From: Clostridiales bacterium Firm_11
GTDB taxonomy: Bacteria > Bacillota > Clostridia > Christensenellales > Aristaeellaceae
Direction of reading: 5' to 3'
Length of the DNA: 64,000 nucleotides
NCBI GenBank assembly: GCA_001604105.1
Contig: LVAQ01000004.1
Span: 1 to 64,000 of the forward strand
This document shows positions 18,674 through 33,818 of the stretch, piece by piece; the first letter of the stretch is position 1; each line of letters begins with the position of its first letter. The notes beneath the pieces are model-generated. The model searched no databases. It was not told the DNA's origin and saw only the letters and a program-made list of their open reading frames with translations. Made by a program: the position numbers and the translations under genes.

Positions 18674-19606
18674 ATGGCAAGAATCTATACCTCCGCCGAC
18701 CAACTCATTGGCAATACACCGTTGCTGGAACTCGGCCATATTGAGAAACACTTTGACCTGAAAGCGAAGATCATCGCCAAACTTGAATCATTCAACCCCG
18801 CCGGATCCGTCAAAGACCGCATTGCGAAAGCCATGCTGGATGACGCCGAGGCGCAGGGCTTGCTGAAGGAAGGTTCGGTGATTATTGAGCCCACCAGCGG
18901 GAACACCGGCATTGGGCTTGCGTCGGTTGCGGCGGCACGCGGGTATCGCATCATCATTGTGATGCCGGAAACCATGAGTGTGGAGCGCCGCCAGCTCATG
19001 AAAGCCTATGGGGCTGAGTTGGTGCTGACCGATGGCGCACAGGGCATGAAGGGCGCCATCGCCAAGGCGGATGAACTTGCCAGAGAGACCCCCAACAGTT
19101 TTATCCCCGGGCAATTCATTAACCCTGCTAACCCAGAGGCACACCGCAGGAACACTGGGCCAGAAATTGAAAGGGATACGGATGGGCATATTGATTTTCT
19201 GGTGGCTGGCGTGGGTACGGGGGGTACCATCACCGGCGCGGGAGAATACCTGAAGAACCTGCATCCCCATCTACAAGTTATCGCTGTGGAGCCCGCGGCT
19301 TCGCCCGTGCTAGCCACAGGCGTGGCGGGCAGTCACCGCATACAGGGCATCGGCGCGGGGTTTGTGCCCGCTGTGCTCAATACGAAAATCTATGATGAGA
19401 TTATTCCCGTGGGCAATGAGGACGCTTTTGAAACCGGCAAACTGATTGGCAAACTGGAAGGCATCCTGATGGGGATTTCTTCCGGCGCGGCGGTTTGGGC
19501 AGCCATTGCGGTAGCCAAGCGGCCGGAGAATGCGGGCAAAACCATTGTGGTGGTGCTGCCGGATACGGGCGATCGCTATCTTTCCACACCGTTGTTTGCG
19601 GAGTAA
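18674..19606 (+). CDS. cysK: Cysteine synthase A (O-acetylserine sulfhydrylase)
   Basis: A 310-aa PLP enzyme that makes cysteine from O-acetylserine and sulfide. The PLP lysine lies in [11 protein letters not shown], the substrate loop is [12 protein letters not shown], and the phosphate-binding loop is [21 protein letters not shown] and [11 protein letters not shown] close the active site. The length matches CysK, and no extra cystathionine domain is present. AAAGGA before the ATG serves as ribosome site. It is a single-gene unit, with its own promoter and a strong terminator. Confidence 0.97.
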   Translation: MARIYTSADQLIGNTPLLELGHIEKHFDLKAKIIAKLESFNPAGSVKDRIAKAMLDDAEAQGLLKEGSVIIEPTSGNTGIGLASVAAARGYRIIIVMPETMSVERRQLMKAYGAELVLTDGAQGMKGAIAKADELARETPNSFIPGQFINPANPEAHRRNTGPEIERDTDGHIDFLVAGVGTGGTITGAGEYLKNLHPHLQVIAVEPAASPVLATGVAGSHRIQGIGAGFVPAVLNTKIYDEIIPVGNEDAFETGKLIGKLEGILMGISSGAAVWAAIAVAKRPENAGKTIVVVLPDTGDRYLSTPLFAE

Positions 19607-19646
19607 AGACGAGCAGCCCCCTTACCGCAGAAACCTGCACAATGCA

Positions 19647-19688
19647 AGCAAAGCGACGAATCCGTTCAAATGGATTCGTCGCTTTGCT
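19647..19688 (+). terminator. Strong hairpin after cysK
   Basis: A perfect 17-bp inverted repeat (19647-19663 with 19672-19688) with an 8-nt loop. Only a short T stretch follows, so efficiency is uncertain. It lies between cysK and the convergent HAD gene and may serve both. Confidence 0.7.
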
Positions 19689-19749
19689 ATTAAAAACAGG
19701 ATGATGCGCACATCACCAGGTTTACCTGCCATGCGGCGGGCGGCGCAGG

Positions 19750-20610
19750 TTACTCACATTTCTGCACATGTGCGGTGAGGGTTTGCCGTTCCTGTGCCAG
19801 CGCATGACGGGCGGCCGCAAGGTCAATCAGTTTGGTTAGCAGCCGATGCATGAGCTGGTCGGGCGAATAGTCCGCCGGAGCAAAATAATCGATGCGTTTG
19901 TCCAGAAACAGATCGCACATCTTTTGATGGCTGCCTTCGGCGGGGTTATAGACGCCGATGGCTACGCCGCCTTTTCGTTTGACCACGCGCATGCTGGGGA
20001 TATCCGTATCGCTATCCCCAAGGTAGATGATATTTTCGTAGGGCACATGCAGTTCTTCAGGGCGCATGCTGTGATTGACGCGATCATCGTTTTCATCAAA
20101 CATCCCTTTGGCGATGCGGTAGATGAACTGCGTTTTGTTGGTGTAGTTAACCACCTGTGCTGGCCATACGGCTACGCCGTCCGTATTATACAAAAAGGAG
20201 GAGGCGTAAATGCGGGAGAATTTTGGCGCGATGGCGGTGCCCTCGATCATCTCCTTGAGGCCGGAGGAGATGATGTAATGCTCCACCAGCATGCCGCGCG
20301 CATGGCCATAGGCATTCAAAGTGTCAAACCAGGTATCCAGCCCGCGATATAGCTCGACTGCTTTCCCCTGCTCGATGAATGCTTCCCTGCGGATGGATTG
20401 TCGCGCATGGATGGCTTCGTCCAGCATTTTCTTCATCCATGCCAAATTACGATCCATGTGGTTTTGCACGGCATCCGCGTTGGACTGCGCCCAGAATGTG
20501 GCTTTATCAAACGCAACGGAAGGAATGAAGGCATAGGCCTGCATATCATCCGGGCTCAGGGTATGGTCAAAATCATAACAGATGGCCATTCTTGCGGTAT
20601 TTGGCGACAT
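19750..20610 (-). CDS. HAD-superfamily phosphatase
   Basis: A 286-aa soluble hydrolase of the haloacid dehalogenase superfamily. Motif I is CYDFDHTLSP (nucleophile and acid/base Asp), motif II the serine of YIISSGLKEMI, the motif III lysine is likely within NYTNKTQFIYR, and motif IV is YLGDSDTDIPSM. The arrangement is like phosphoserine phosphatase-type (subfamily I) enzymes with a helical cap between motifs I and II. The substrate cannot be told from sequence. The start at 20610 is preceded by AAAGGAG. Confidence 0.87.
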   Translation of the reverse strand: MSPNTARMAICYDFDHTLSPDDMQAYAFIPSVAFDKATFWAQSNADAVQNHMDRNLAWMKKMLDEAIHARQSIRREAFIEQGKAVELYRGLDTWFDTLNAYGHARGMLVEHYIISSGLKEMIEGTAIAPKFSRIYASSFLYNTDGVAVWPAQVVNYTNKTQFIYRIAKGMFDENDDRVNHSMRPEELHVPYENIIYLGDSDTDIPSMRVVKRKGGVAIGVYNPAEGSHQKMCDLFLDKRIDYFAPADYSPDQLMHRLLTKLIDLAAARHALAQERQTLTAHVQKCE

Positions 20611-20975
20611 GGCGGGCTCCTTTCGGTAAGCGGGGTGGAAATCGACCAGTCATGGATTTTGCTGCATTCGAATTAGTCAGCAGTCATTTTCGGCACATTT
20701 GCAGGGGCATTGCGCTGTGGCACATGATTCCCGTGGGAGAGGTGCCAAGGGTTGCGTTTGTACATCGCACATGGTTTGCGTGTATTCGTGTGTGGATGGT
20801 TGTTACGCCTAGCGTACCGCATTTTTTGCTTTCGGGCAAGCGAAATCTGCGTTAGAGGGCGCCTGCTTCATAAAACAGCGCCAGCGCCGATGGCTGCAAA
20901 CCTGGCGCTGGCGCTGATGGTTATGGATGCAACGTGCTAGGCTGCACAATGCCGCATGCTTGCGGGGGAATGCAA
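20611..20975. other. Intergenic region
   Basis: 365 bp between two - strand genes. It contains the terminator at 20876-20916 and otherwise no gene that I can support. Confidence 0.6.
20876..20916 (-). terminator. Terminator of the coiled-coil gene at 20976
   Basis: A 12-bp perfect inverted repeat (AGCGCCAGCGCC with GGCGCTGGCGCT) followed, on the - strand, by TTTTAT. Confidence 0.8.
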
Positions 20976-21572
20976 TTACTCCACCAACATGGTTCCGGAG
21001 CGGTAGGGGGTAAACACCGTCTCCAGCCCGCCGCTTGTTACCTTGCGCTTGAGGATGGCAGGGTCGCCGATCTGCACGCGCGGGTTGAGCCGATCCCGAA
21101 TACCGTGGATGGTGTAAACCCGCTCCAGCATACTCAGGCCGCGGTTGAACCATATATCATTGACGGGGTAGGGCAAGGCGATAAAGAGCACATCATCCTC
21201 ACTAAGGTTCATGTATGGCAACACAAACAAACGTCCGTCCTGTAGGGGCACAAACTCGGCAAAGGTACGATTAATCATGGCTTGATCCTGATCTCGAAAT
21301 CCAGTCACGCATGCGTCCAAATCCTCTGCCATCTTCTGCCGTATGGCTTCAAGCACCTGCGGTTGCCCCAAACCTTGTTTCCAAAGCGCGTTATACCACT
21401 TGATATTGGCTTCCATCGTATTTGCGCTTTCTTGCATTCCAGCTGTGCTTGCCTTGTGAGAGGGCGGGTTGCTTTGCACAGTTTTGGTCAGCGCTTCAAG
21501 CTGACGTTCGATGCGGTTCAGCCGTTCCAGTATAGTTTCCTTGCATGAATCGTTCTCTCTGCCTTGTTCCAT
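20976..21572 (-). CDS. Unknown protein with N-terminal coiled coil
   Basis: A 198-aa soluble protein I do not recognise. Residues about 10-35 (ETILERLNRIERQLEALTKT) look like a short coiled coil, followed by a Ser/Thr/Pro/Gln-rich linker and a compact domain (about 60-198) with FVPLQDGRLFVLPYMNLSED and DVLFIALPYPVNDIWFNRGL. The start at 21572 has GGGGAGGG in front; a longer in-frame reading to 21629 lacks this. A strong terminator follows. The next gene upstream on this strand is a truncated actin-like ATPase tail, so it may belong to the same mobile or cell-shape module, but nothing proves it. Confidence 0.65.
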   Translation of the reverse strand: MEQGRENDSCKETILERLNRIERQLEALTKTVQSNPPSHKASTAGMQESANTMEANIKWYNALWKQGLGQPQVLEAIRQKMAEDLDACVTGFRDQDQAMINRTFAEFVPLQDGRLFVLPYMNLSEDDVLFIALPYPVNDIWFNRGLSMLERVYTIHGIRDRLNPRVQIGDPAILKRKVTSGGLETVFTPYRSGTMLVE

Positions 21573-21880
21573 GCAGACCCTCCCCTTCCGCAGCCGATTG
21601 ACCACGCTGCTGCTTATAGTGTACCACATAGACAGGCAAATAACACCTGGCAGGTAGCAAAACGATTGTAAAACTACATCGCGCTGCTAAACAAGCGTCT
21701 TCACGCCCGCCATTGCAGTATGCGGCGGCTTCGGGGTTAGAAAGCTTTGCAAGCCCGTTGCTATGCGCGTGGCGCTTTGTACTCGAAGCGACAGCGCGCA
21801 GCAGCGGCCGCCGCAAAGTGATGGATGCATCGCCTGTGCGGCGGCGTCTGGCGCATTCCGCATGGAAAGCATATGCTGCT
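21573..21880. other. Intergenic region
   Basis: 308 bp between the coiled-coil gene and the truncated ATPase tail. Open frames on both strands, no ribosome site, no recognised similarity. Confidence 0.5.
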
Positions 21881-22414
21881 CTACAGGCTATACGCACCTT
21901 CTTTATTCTCCGCTTGAATATCGCCCAAATGGTCCAGCAATTGTCTCTTCAAGGGCAGCAGATGACGGTTGAGCATCTCCAGCGATTCTGCATTCCTGTA
22001 AACATTGGCATGTAGATTCTCCACCATAGCCGGATTGTCGAGCATTTGGCCAAGGTCGCTGGCGATAGGGTCTGCCAGCGCTTCCTTTGTAAAAACGGCA
22101 GTGTAGGCTTTCAGCATCTTGAGTAGGCTTTCCCATACATCCCCGGAATCGAGTTTGCCAAGGGACTTACGTTCGTCATTCTCTGGCTCCTGGAAAATGT
22201 TATCATCCATTAACAGACCCTGCACGACCTCTGTCTTCTGCTCCTGTCGGTCTCTTCTGAGGAAAACGCTCAGCGGGGTTCCGACGGTATCAAATACCTC
22301 GATAAGGCCATTCTTATACGCTGGAGGCAGCAGCCGATAGAAGTTTGCGCCGTTGCCAGCCAGGCAGATGGTTACCGGCTTTGTTGTTTTACCAACGCTT
22401 TTCGGGCGCATCAA
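21881..22414 (-). pseudogene. C-terminal remnant of an actin/Hsp70-fold ATPase-like gene
   Basis: An open frame of 177 codons without a plausible start. It opens inside what looks like the last part of an ASKHA (actin/Hsp70/sugar kinase) protein: VTICLAGNGANFYRLLPP resembles the adenosine-binding GNGS-type loop found late in such proteins. The preceding ATP-binding half is absent. The frame overlaps by about 60 nt the head of the opposite-strand ParB-like fragment, so both genes are broken at about 22350-22414. I read this as a recombination scar. The exact family is uncertain. Confidence 0.5.
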
Positions 22415-22985
22415 GGAGCTGTTTAGGCAGCTGCGTGCGGAAGGGTATTCCTTTCAAGGGCGGATGCGCGATATCGTGGCCGAGATGCTCAGCGTCAGTC
22501 CGACGCAGATGGCGCGGATGGAGAGCATCAACGAGCGCCTGAGCGACGGCTTCAAGCAGGCGTTTGCCAGCGGTGCCATTGGCATCTCGACCGCGTATGA
22601 CGCGAGCACGCTACCCAAGGCAAAGCAGGCGGAGGTGCTGGACGCGCATCGTGCAGGACAGCCGGACGCGGTCAAACGCGCGGTGCAGGAGGCACGCGCA
22701 CGCAAGCTGGAGAGGCCAATTGTGCAGTATGAACCGCCGAGGCCGGAGGACCTGCAACCGCCTGTGCAGCTGCCTGATAACACTCCCATGCCGGGCAGGC
22801 CAGTGCCAGCGAGCATCCTCCACAGCGAGCGCATGGCGGAGGCGAAACGGCTTGCCCGGCAGCTGCGCAAGGCATCGGCGGGTATCCCATTCGATGCGGT
22901 CTGTGACGATGACGGCGACGAAATCAACATCCGGGCAACCTGCCTGCATGCGGCGCGGCTGCTGGATGCGCTGGCTAGTCAGTGA
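22353..22985 (+). pseudogene. 5'-truncated ParB-like (phage/plasmid type) gene
   Basis: An open frame of 210 codons beginning at a TTG with no ribosome site. From about codon 20 it matches the central helix-turn-helix part of ParB/Spo0J-type proteins found in Bacillota prophages and plasmids (RMRDIVAEMLSVSPTQMARM, then NERLSDGFKQAFASGAIGIS), followed by a Pro-rich linker and a C-terminal basic region. The N-terminal ParB/sulfiredoxin domain is missing. It may still be translated as a short DNA-binding protein, but a broken gene is more likely. It is followed by a phage-type sigma factor on the same strand. Confidence 0.6.
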
Positions 22986-23010
22986 CTTACTTATCTCTGG
23001 GCATGAAAAT

Positions 23011-23043
23011 GCCCCGGCTGTATCTTCAACATACTGCCGGGGC
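23011..23043 (+). terminator. Hairpin after the ParB-like fragment
   Basis: GCCCCGGC (23011-23018) pairs perfectly with GCCGGGGC (23036-23043), followed by a short T run. A second small inverted repeat (CCTGTACTG with CAGTATACAGG) follows just before the sigma factor gene. Confidence 0.5.
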
Positions 23044-23090
23044 TGCGTTTCCTGTACTGCGGTAACCTCAGTATACAGGAGGCGCGATAA

Positions 23091-23828
23091 ATGGTCAACT
23101 GGGCAGAGGTCTGCGAGCAACACAGCGGACTGGTATATACAATTGTGCGCAAGTATCTGAGCGCATGCGAGCATGATCCGGCGATCGATATCGACGACCT
23201 GATGCAGACGGGTTTCATCGGGCTGATGACGGCGGCCACCTCTTACGACGAAAGCAAGGGCAGCTTTGCGCACTGGGCGGCGTACTATATCCGCTGCGAG
23301 ATACGGCTGATGCTTTCCCTGAACCGGAAACAGCCGCGCGTTCGGATGCTGGAGCTATCGCTGGATGCGCCGATGACGGAGGGCGAGGAGCCGACACTGG
23401 GCGATACGCTGGCCGCCGATGTAGACATCGAGGCCGATGTACAGCGGCAGGAGGTGGTGCAGGTCGTGCGCGCGGCAGTCAATCGGCTCCCGGAGGAACA
23501 GCGTGTGTTGATACGCCTGTGTGACCTCCAGCGGCACCCTCTGCGGGAGGTCGCGCGGGTGTGTGGACTCCCCATAAACATAGCAAAAAACACCCGAAAA
23601 AGGGGGCAAAACACCCTGTTTTTCGATAAAAACCTGCGCGCGCTGACCGCAGAGTACAAGCTGGATAAAACCACCAACTGGCACCATCACGTCGGCGTGG
23701 CAAACTACCGCAGCACTTGGGTTTCCAGCACCGAGGCGCTGGTGTTTGAGCGAGAGGAAAGGCGCCGGATGCTCATGGAAAAGAACACACGAAGGGGACC
23801 TCTTGCAGGTGCTGAAAACAGCATTTGA
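23091..23828 (+). CDS. Sigma-70-like factor, prophage type
   Basis: A 245-aa protein with sigma region 2 at residues about 10-80 (GLVYTIVRKYLSA, DIDDLMQTGFIGLMTAATSY, then KGSFAHWAAYYIRCEIRLML) and a region 4-like segment at about 125-165 (AVNRLPEEQRVLIRLCDLQR, then LREVARVCGLPINIAKNTRKRG). Such short sigma factors are common in Clostridia prophages next to ParB-like genes, as here. AGGAGG precedes the ATG. The last 80 residues match nothing I recognise. It is the last gene before the distal end of the CRISPR array, on the opposite strand. Confidence 0.75.
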   Translation: MVNWAEVCEQHSGLVYTIVRKYLSACEHDPAIDIDDLMQTGFIGLMTAATSYDESKGSFAHWAAYYIRCEIRLMLSLNRKQPRVRMLELSLDAPMTEGEEPTLGDTLAADVDIEADVQRQEVVQVVRAAVNRLPEEQRVLIRLCDLQRHPLREVARVCGLPINIAKNTRKRGQNTLFFDKNLRALTAEYKLDKTTNWHHHVGVANYRSTWVSSTEALVFEREERRRMLMEKNTRRGPLAGAENSI

Positions 23829-24002
23829 AAAGGGGTCCCCCCCTTATGCCATATGGGTTTGGGAGGGGTCGCCGACCTGGGGGAGGCGGCTCTTCCCTCC
23901 AAGAGCGATTTTTGGGAAAGGGGGGTAAGGTGCTGTAGTGAACAATAATTGATTATAAAACACAACAATCTACTACTACCCCTCTGAGGAAAGGGCGGAT
24001 AA

Positions 24003-30540
<6,538 letters not shown>

Positions 30541-30569
30541 ACTTAACAAATGTCGATCCCACAAGGATT

Positions 30570-31463
30570 TCACTTTTCTGTGCGCTGGATTTCATTGAGT
30601 TTGTGGTACAACGTCAACACGGCTTTACAGTCGCTGATGCTCCTGTGCGCCTCGGTAACTTGAATGCCAAAATGTGCCAGTAATGTTTGCAACTTGTAGT
30701 TTTCCACCTCCTTTACCGTGCGACGAGCCAGTGCCAGCGTGTCGATGCATCTGTTGGAAAATAACGGAAACCCGCATTGTGCACATGCGCTACGCAGAAA
30801 AGCAAAGTCAAATCTTGCATTGTGCGATACAACCGGCATTAGTCCAACGAATTGAAGAAACCCTGATAGTGCTTCCTTTAAAGTCTTTCCATCTTGCGAA
30901 AGCATATCTTGTGTAATTCCTGTCAGGGCGATTATTTCCGGGCGGAGGGCTTCGCGCGGTTTAACAAGGACATTGAAAGACTCGGCAATTACACCTTGAC
31001 ATGTCTTTATAGCACCTATTTCAATGATTTCGCATGTGTTGGCATCAAGGCCGGATGTTTCCACATCAACCACGACAAAATCTACGGCTCTTGTTGAAGC
31101 TTTATGTGTGGTCATCTTTCTAGCCGTTAGCGACTTTGCTGCTTTGCTGAAGCCTGTTCGCGGCGTGCTCGTAGCTTGAAGCCTCGCCGGGCTTGGTCGC
31201 AGCATCAGCTTTAGCCCGTCAAAGTCGATTGGCTCCCAGGACGTATTGTGGACAAGGAAGTCCATGTGCTGCTCGTTGTTAACGCTGAACACCATTGTTG
31301 CACGTCCGCTCCCAGTGTGGGCGATAATTCGGCTCCACAATTCTTCACGCACGCGTGAGCTCACTTGTCCAACATAAACGCAGGGGTTGATTTCCTGCAG
31401 CCATTTGGATAGATCGCCCCGCAGCGCAGGCGGACAACTGGTCAGTGTAATCACAACCATCAT
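30570..31463 (-). CDS. cas2: Cas2e fused to a DnaQ-like DEDDh exonuclease
   Basis: A 297-aa fusion. Residues 1-95 are Cas2 of the I-E type (MVVITLTSCPPALRGDLSKW, then NPCVYVGQVSSRVREELW). Residues about 126-290 are a 3'-5' exonuclease with all DEDDh residues: D133 and E135 in VVVDVETSG, D219 in SHNARFDFAFL, and H273 with D278 in HRSISD. The linker (about 96-125) is basic. Cas1-Cas2 inserts new spacers; the exonuclease domain in such fusions is known to trim prespacer ends. The ATG overlaps the cas1 stop (ATGA, 31460-31463), and the stop lies 29 nt before the first repeat. The exonuclease resembles the one inside PolC in this window (ALTGITQDML versus EITGITDVML). Confidence 0.95.
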   Translation of the reverse strand: MMVVITLTSCPPALRGDLSKWLQEINPCVYVGQVSSRVREELWSRIIAHTGSGRATMVFSVNNEQHMDFLVHNTSWEPIDFDGLKLMLRPSPARLQATSTPRTGFSKAAKSLTARKMTTHKASTRAVDFVVVDVETSGLDANTCEIIEIGAIKTCQGVIAESFNVLVKPREALRPEIIALTGITQDMLSQDGKTLKEALSGFLQFVGLMPVVSHNARFDFAFLRSACAQCGFPLFSNRCIDTLALARRTVKEVENYKLQTLLAHFGIQVTEAHRSISDCKAVLTLYHKLNEIQRTEK

Positions 31464-32455
31464 GAATCCTCCGACAGCCGCCCATAGCCGTTTTCAAGCA
31501 TCCCTGTCTGCCTGTCGTCCCATGAATCTGCGTAGGATACGCCTGTTGCGACAGCTTCGCTGCGATCGTCCCAAAGGTAAAGCACATTTGTTTCAGGCAT
31601 CGATGCCGCCTCGTCGCCCATCAGCAGCCAATGGATGTCCTTCACTGCACGTGCAAGAATGTTCCCGCCTGCTAATGCATCGCGAACCTTGTGGCGTACT
31701 GCAGCGGCAATATCCTCAGGCTTTTCAGCGGTAGTCTGAAACGCGATGGGGATTGTGATTTCCACCTTGTACAGGTCGGCGATATCGTACACGAAGGATC
31801 GCTCATGCCCGGTATGCACAAAGCCGAGGCCAGGTGCCAAGCCAAGCGCGACGATCACGCAGTGTGCAATGCCGTATAAGCAAGCATGTGCAGCAGACAA
31901 CGCTTTATTGATATCGTCACCCGCTAGAAAGTCATCTGGATCAAATTCACGCCCATGCCACGGCAACCCTGTATCGTTGGAAACTCGCCGGTATGCTGAT
32001 CGGACACGTGCGCCTTCCCGCCCGCGCAGTTGCTGCATGCTCATGGCGGACACATCTTCCCCCGGGAAGCGTAGCTGGTACATCTTGCGCGCCACTGCGA
32101 TACGAGTACGGGCATTGCTCACCAGATTTGCCTGTTGGATCAATAGCGCGGAGGAATGCGTCAAGGGTCGCCCGTGCGCGTAGTAGCGCACGCCATGTTC
32201 TCCCACCCATAAAACGCTAGCCCCACTGTCGCCAATCAGTTCCATTGCGCGATGAGTGATCGTGGTACCTGGACCGAGCAACAGCGCGCCAATCGCCGCG
32301 GATGGGATATGGACGCATCCACGTGCATCCGTTACAGTGATCGCGCCATCCTGTCGGTTTACTGCGCACCGCTCCAGATACAGGAAGGTGATCCGATCCC
32401 GTATCCGCGGCAGCGCCTTTAGTGCTGGTTTCTGGATGCCTGGCAGGTCAGCCAT
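31460..32455 (-). CDS. cas1: CRISPR-associated endonuclease Cas1 (type I-E)
   Basis: A 331-aa integrase subunit of the adaptation complex. It starts MADLPGIQKPALKALPRIRD. The metal ligands are visible as E147 (RGREGARVR), H214 (GFVHTGHERS) and D227 (FVYDIADLYK), with the same spacing as E. coli Cas1 H208/D221. The C-terminal tail after about residue 285 is longer than strictly needed and Ser/Asp rich. The gene overlaps cas6e by 8 nt and cas2/dnaQ by 4 nt, so all are probably translated from one message. Confidence 0.97.
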   Translation of the reverse strand: MADLPGIQKPALKALPRIRDRITFLYLERCAVNRQDGAITVTDARGCVHIPSAAIGALLLGPGTTITHRAMELIGDSGASVLWVGEHGVRYYAHGRPLTHSSALLIQQANLVSNARTRIAVARKMYQLRFPGEDVSAMSMQQLRGREGARVRSAYRRVSNDTGLPWHGREFDPDDFLAGDDINKALSAAHACLYGIAHCVIVALGLAPGLGFVHTGHERSFVYDIADLYKVEITIPIAFQTTAEKPEDIAAAVRHKVRDALAGGNILARAVKDIHWLLMGDEAASMPETNVLYLWDDRSEAVATGVSYADSWDDRQTGMLENGYGRLSEDS

Positions 32456-33101
32456 GGGCGTCTCCTCTCCATCTGGTTACTGTCAGCAAACCGCATCCGT
32501 ATGCCTTGGCGCGTCCGACGCCCCCAAGTATCGTTTGCTGGAAGCGCTGTGTATCGGTGATTCGCAGGATGCCCTCAAAGCTAGCCGTGCGCAATGTTAC
32601 TCTGTGCCCGCCGCCTTTGTCAAAGCCATACCACTGCGAATGCACAATGTCAAAGCCCTCTTCCGACAATGCAAAGCCGAGCGATGGCGCGCGATCCAGC
32701 AGCCACTGTTTTTGTTGAGCGGGCGTGACATGCGCTAACACCTTGCCACGTCCGGACTGCGAGCCTTCCGGCAGCACGCTGTGTACTGGGTTTGCCTTCA
32801 GGCGAAACTGCCAGGTTTGCCCGTCCATTAGCCCCGAAAGTAAAGGCGTTAAGTCACGGGTATCCCAGACCGGGTGCTGTGCAACGTCGCCGTATTGCTT
32901 CAGCAACGTGGTGAAATCCGGGGTTTCGTCGCTGAGAATCAGCACATAACAGCGGTTCTCCAGCCAGTCGATCCGCCAGAGGCGCCGCTTGCGTTCCCCG
33001 GAAAAACTCCGTTCAATAGCTCCATGCATCAACTGGGGTTGGGACAGCATCAGCATAGTTTCCCGGCGGTCTGTTTTCAACTCGACCCGCAATAAATACA
33101 C
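32448..33101 (-). CDS. cas6e: Cas6e crRNA endonuclease (CasE)
   Basis: A 217-aa RAMP protein that cuts the pre-crRNA inside each repeat and stays on the 3' hairpin. It starts MYLLRVELKTDRRETM and has LMHGAIERSF, where the histidine corresponds to the catalytic His of this family. The C-terminal glycine-rich loop reads VGRAKAYGCGLLTV. It begins 3 nt after cas5e ends and overlaps cas1 by 8 nt. With 107 spacers to process, it is essential to the output of this locus. Confidence 0.95.
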   Translation of the reverse strand: MYLLRVELKTDRRETMLMLSQPQLMHGAIERSFSGERKRRLWRIDWLENRCYVLILSDETPDFTTLLKQYGDVAQHPVWDTRDLTPLLSGLMDGQTWQFRLKANPVHSVLPEGSQSGRGKVLAHVTPAQQKQWLLDRAPSLGFALSEEGFDIVHSQWYGFDKGGGHRVTLRTASFEGILRITDTQRFQQTILGGVGRAKAYGCGLLTVTRWRGDAHG

Positions 33102-33104
33102 AGC

Positions 33105-33818
33105 TTATCCCTCCAGTTCCATTATTGGGTTCTGTGTGGTGGTATCCTTAAGCACAAAGGGCATGACAGGCATCGTGCGCTCCTTCGCGAAGCGAAAGCC
33201 ATGCTCGCGCTTCATCTGGCTGAAGGACACGGGCACGTCTCGCACCATATAAGCATCTGGTTCGCCTGCATCCGCCTCCAGATAGAGGCGAAGGCGGTGT
33301 GCTGACTGTGCCCTCGACTTAACACGGGCGTTTGCCAGCCATGGTGCCTGTTCCAATGCGCGGTGCAGCGACTCGCCCTTGCGCACGCCTAACACGACCC
33401 GCCCTTCCGGTGGGCAGCTGCGCCTGCCGAGGAACAGGGGGAATAATGGCGCTTTCAAAGCTTCTTCGATGGGCAAAAGCAATGAATCCTCGCCCTCCAG
33501 ACCTACTAGAAACACAGCGTCCGATAAATAATGACGCCGTGTCAGGTGTGAGCCATTGTCTGCACCACTGTCCCAGAATGACTGCTCATGCGCCATGTGA
33601 AAATCCACCAGCAGGATACCCTCCTGATCCACTCGCACACCAAAGCGCAGGCGTTGCAGATCCCCTATTGGCTCGGTGCGTCGCCTACCAAGTGCCGCCG
33701 CCACCATGCCAATCACACCGCTTTTCGTTGGAGCGCGCTGTGTTGTACGTGTATCGAACTTCGATTCCGCCCCCCAGGACTGCATGGGTGCAGATAACCT
33801 AAGTAGTAGTGTGCTCAT
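33105..33818 (-). CDS. cas5e: Cascade subunit Cas5e (CasD)
   Basis: A 237-aa RAMP protein that binds the 5' handle of the crRNA in Cascade. The opening LLLRLSAPMQSWGAESKFDT and the following RAPTKSGVIGMVAAALGR are the usual Cas5e signature. Its start shares one base with the cas7e stop. No domain is missing. Confidence 0.95.
   Translation of the reverse strand: MSTLLLRLSAPMQSWGAESKFDTRTTQRAPTKSGVIGMVAAALGRRRTEPIGDLQRLRFGVRVDQEGILLVDFHMAHEQSFWDSGADNGSHLTRRHYLSDAVFLVGLEGEDSLLLPIEEALKAPLFPLFLGRRSCPPEGRVVLGVRKGESLHRALEQAPWLANARVKSRAQSAHRLRLYLEADAGEPDAYMVRDVPVSFSQMKREHGFRFAKERTMPVMPFVLKDTTTQNPIMELEG

Noticed and set aside
23829..24002. AT-rich stretch at the left end of the array as a possible CRISPR leader
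   Set aside because: Repeat orientation (I-E form on the - strand), position of cas2 and the degenerate repeats at this end all make it leader-distal.
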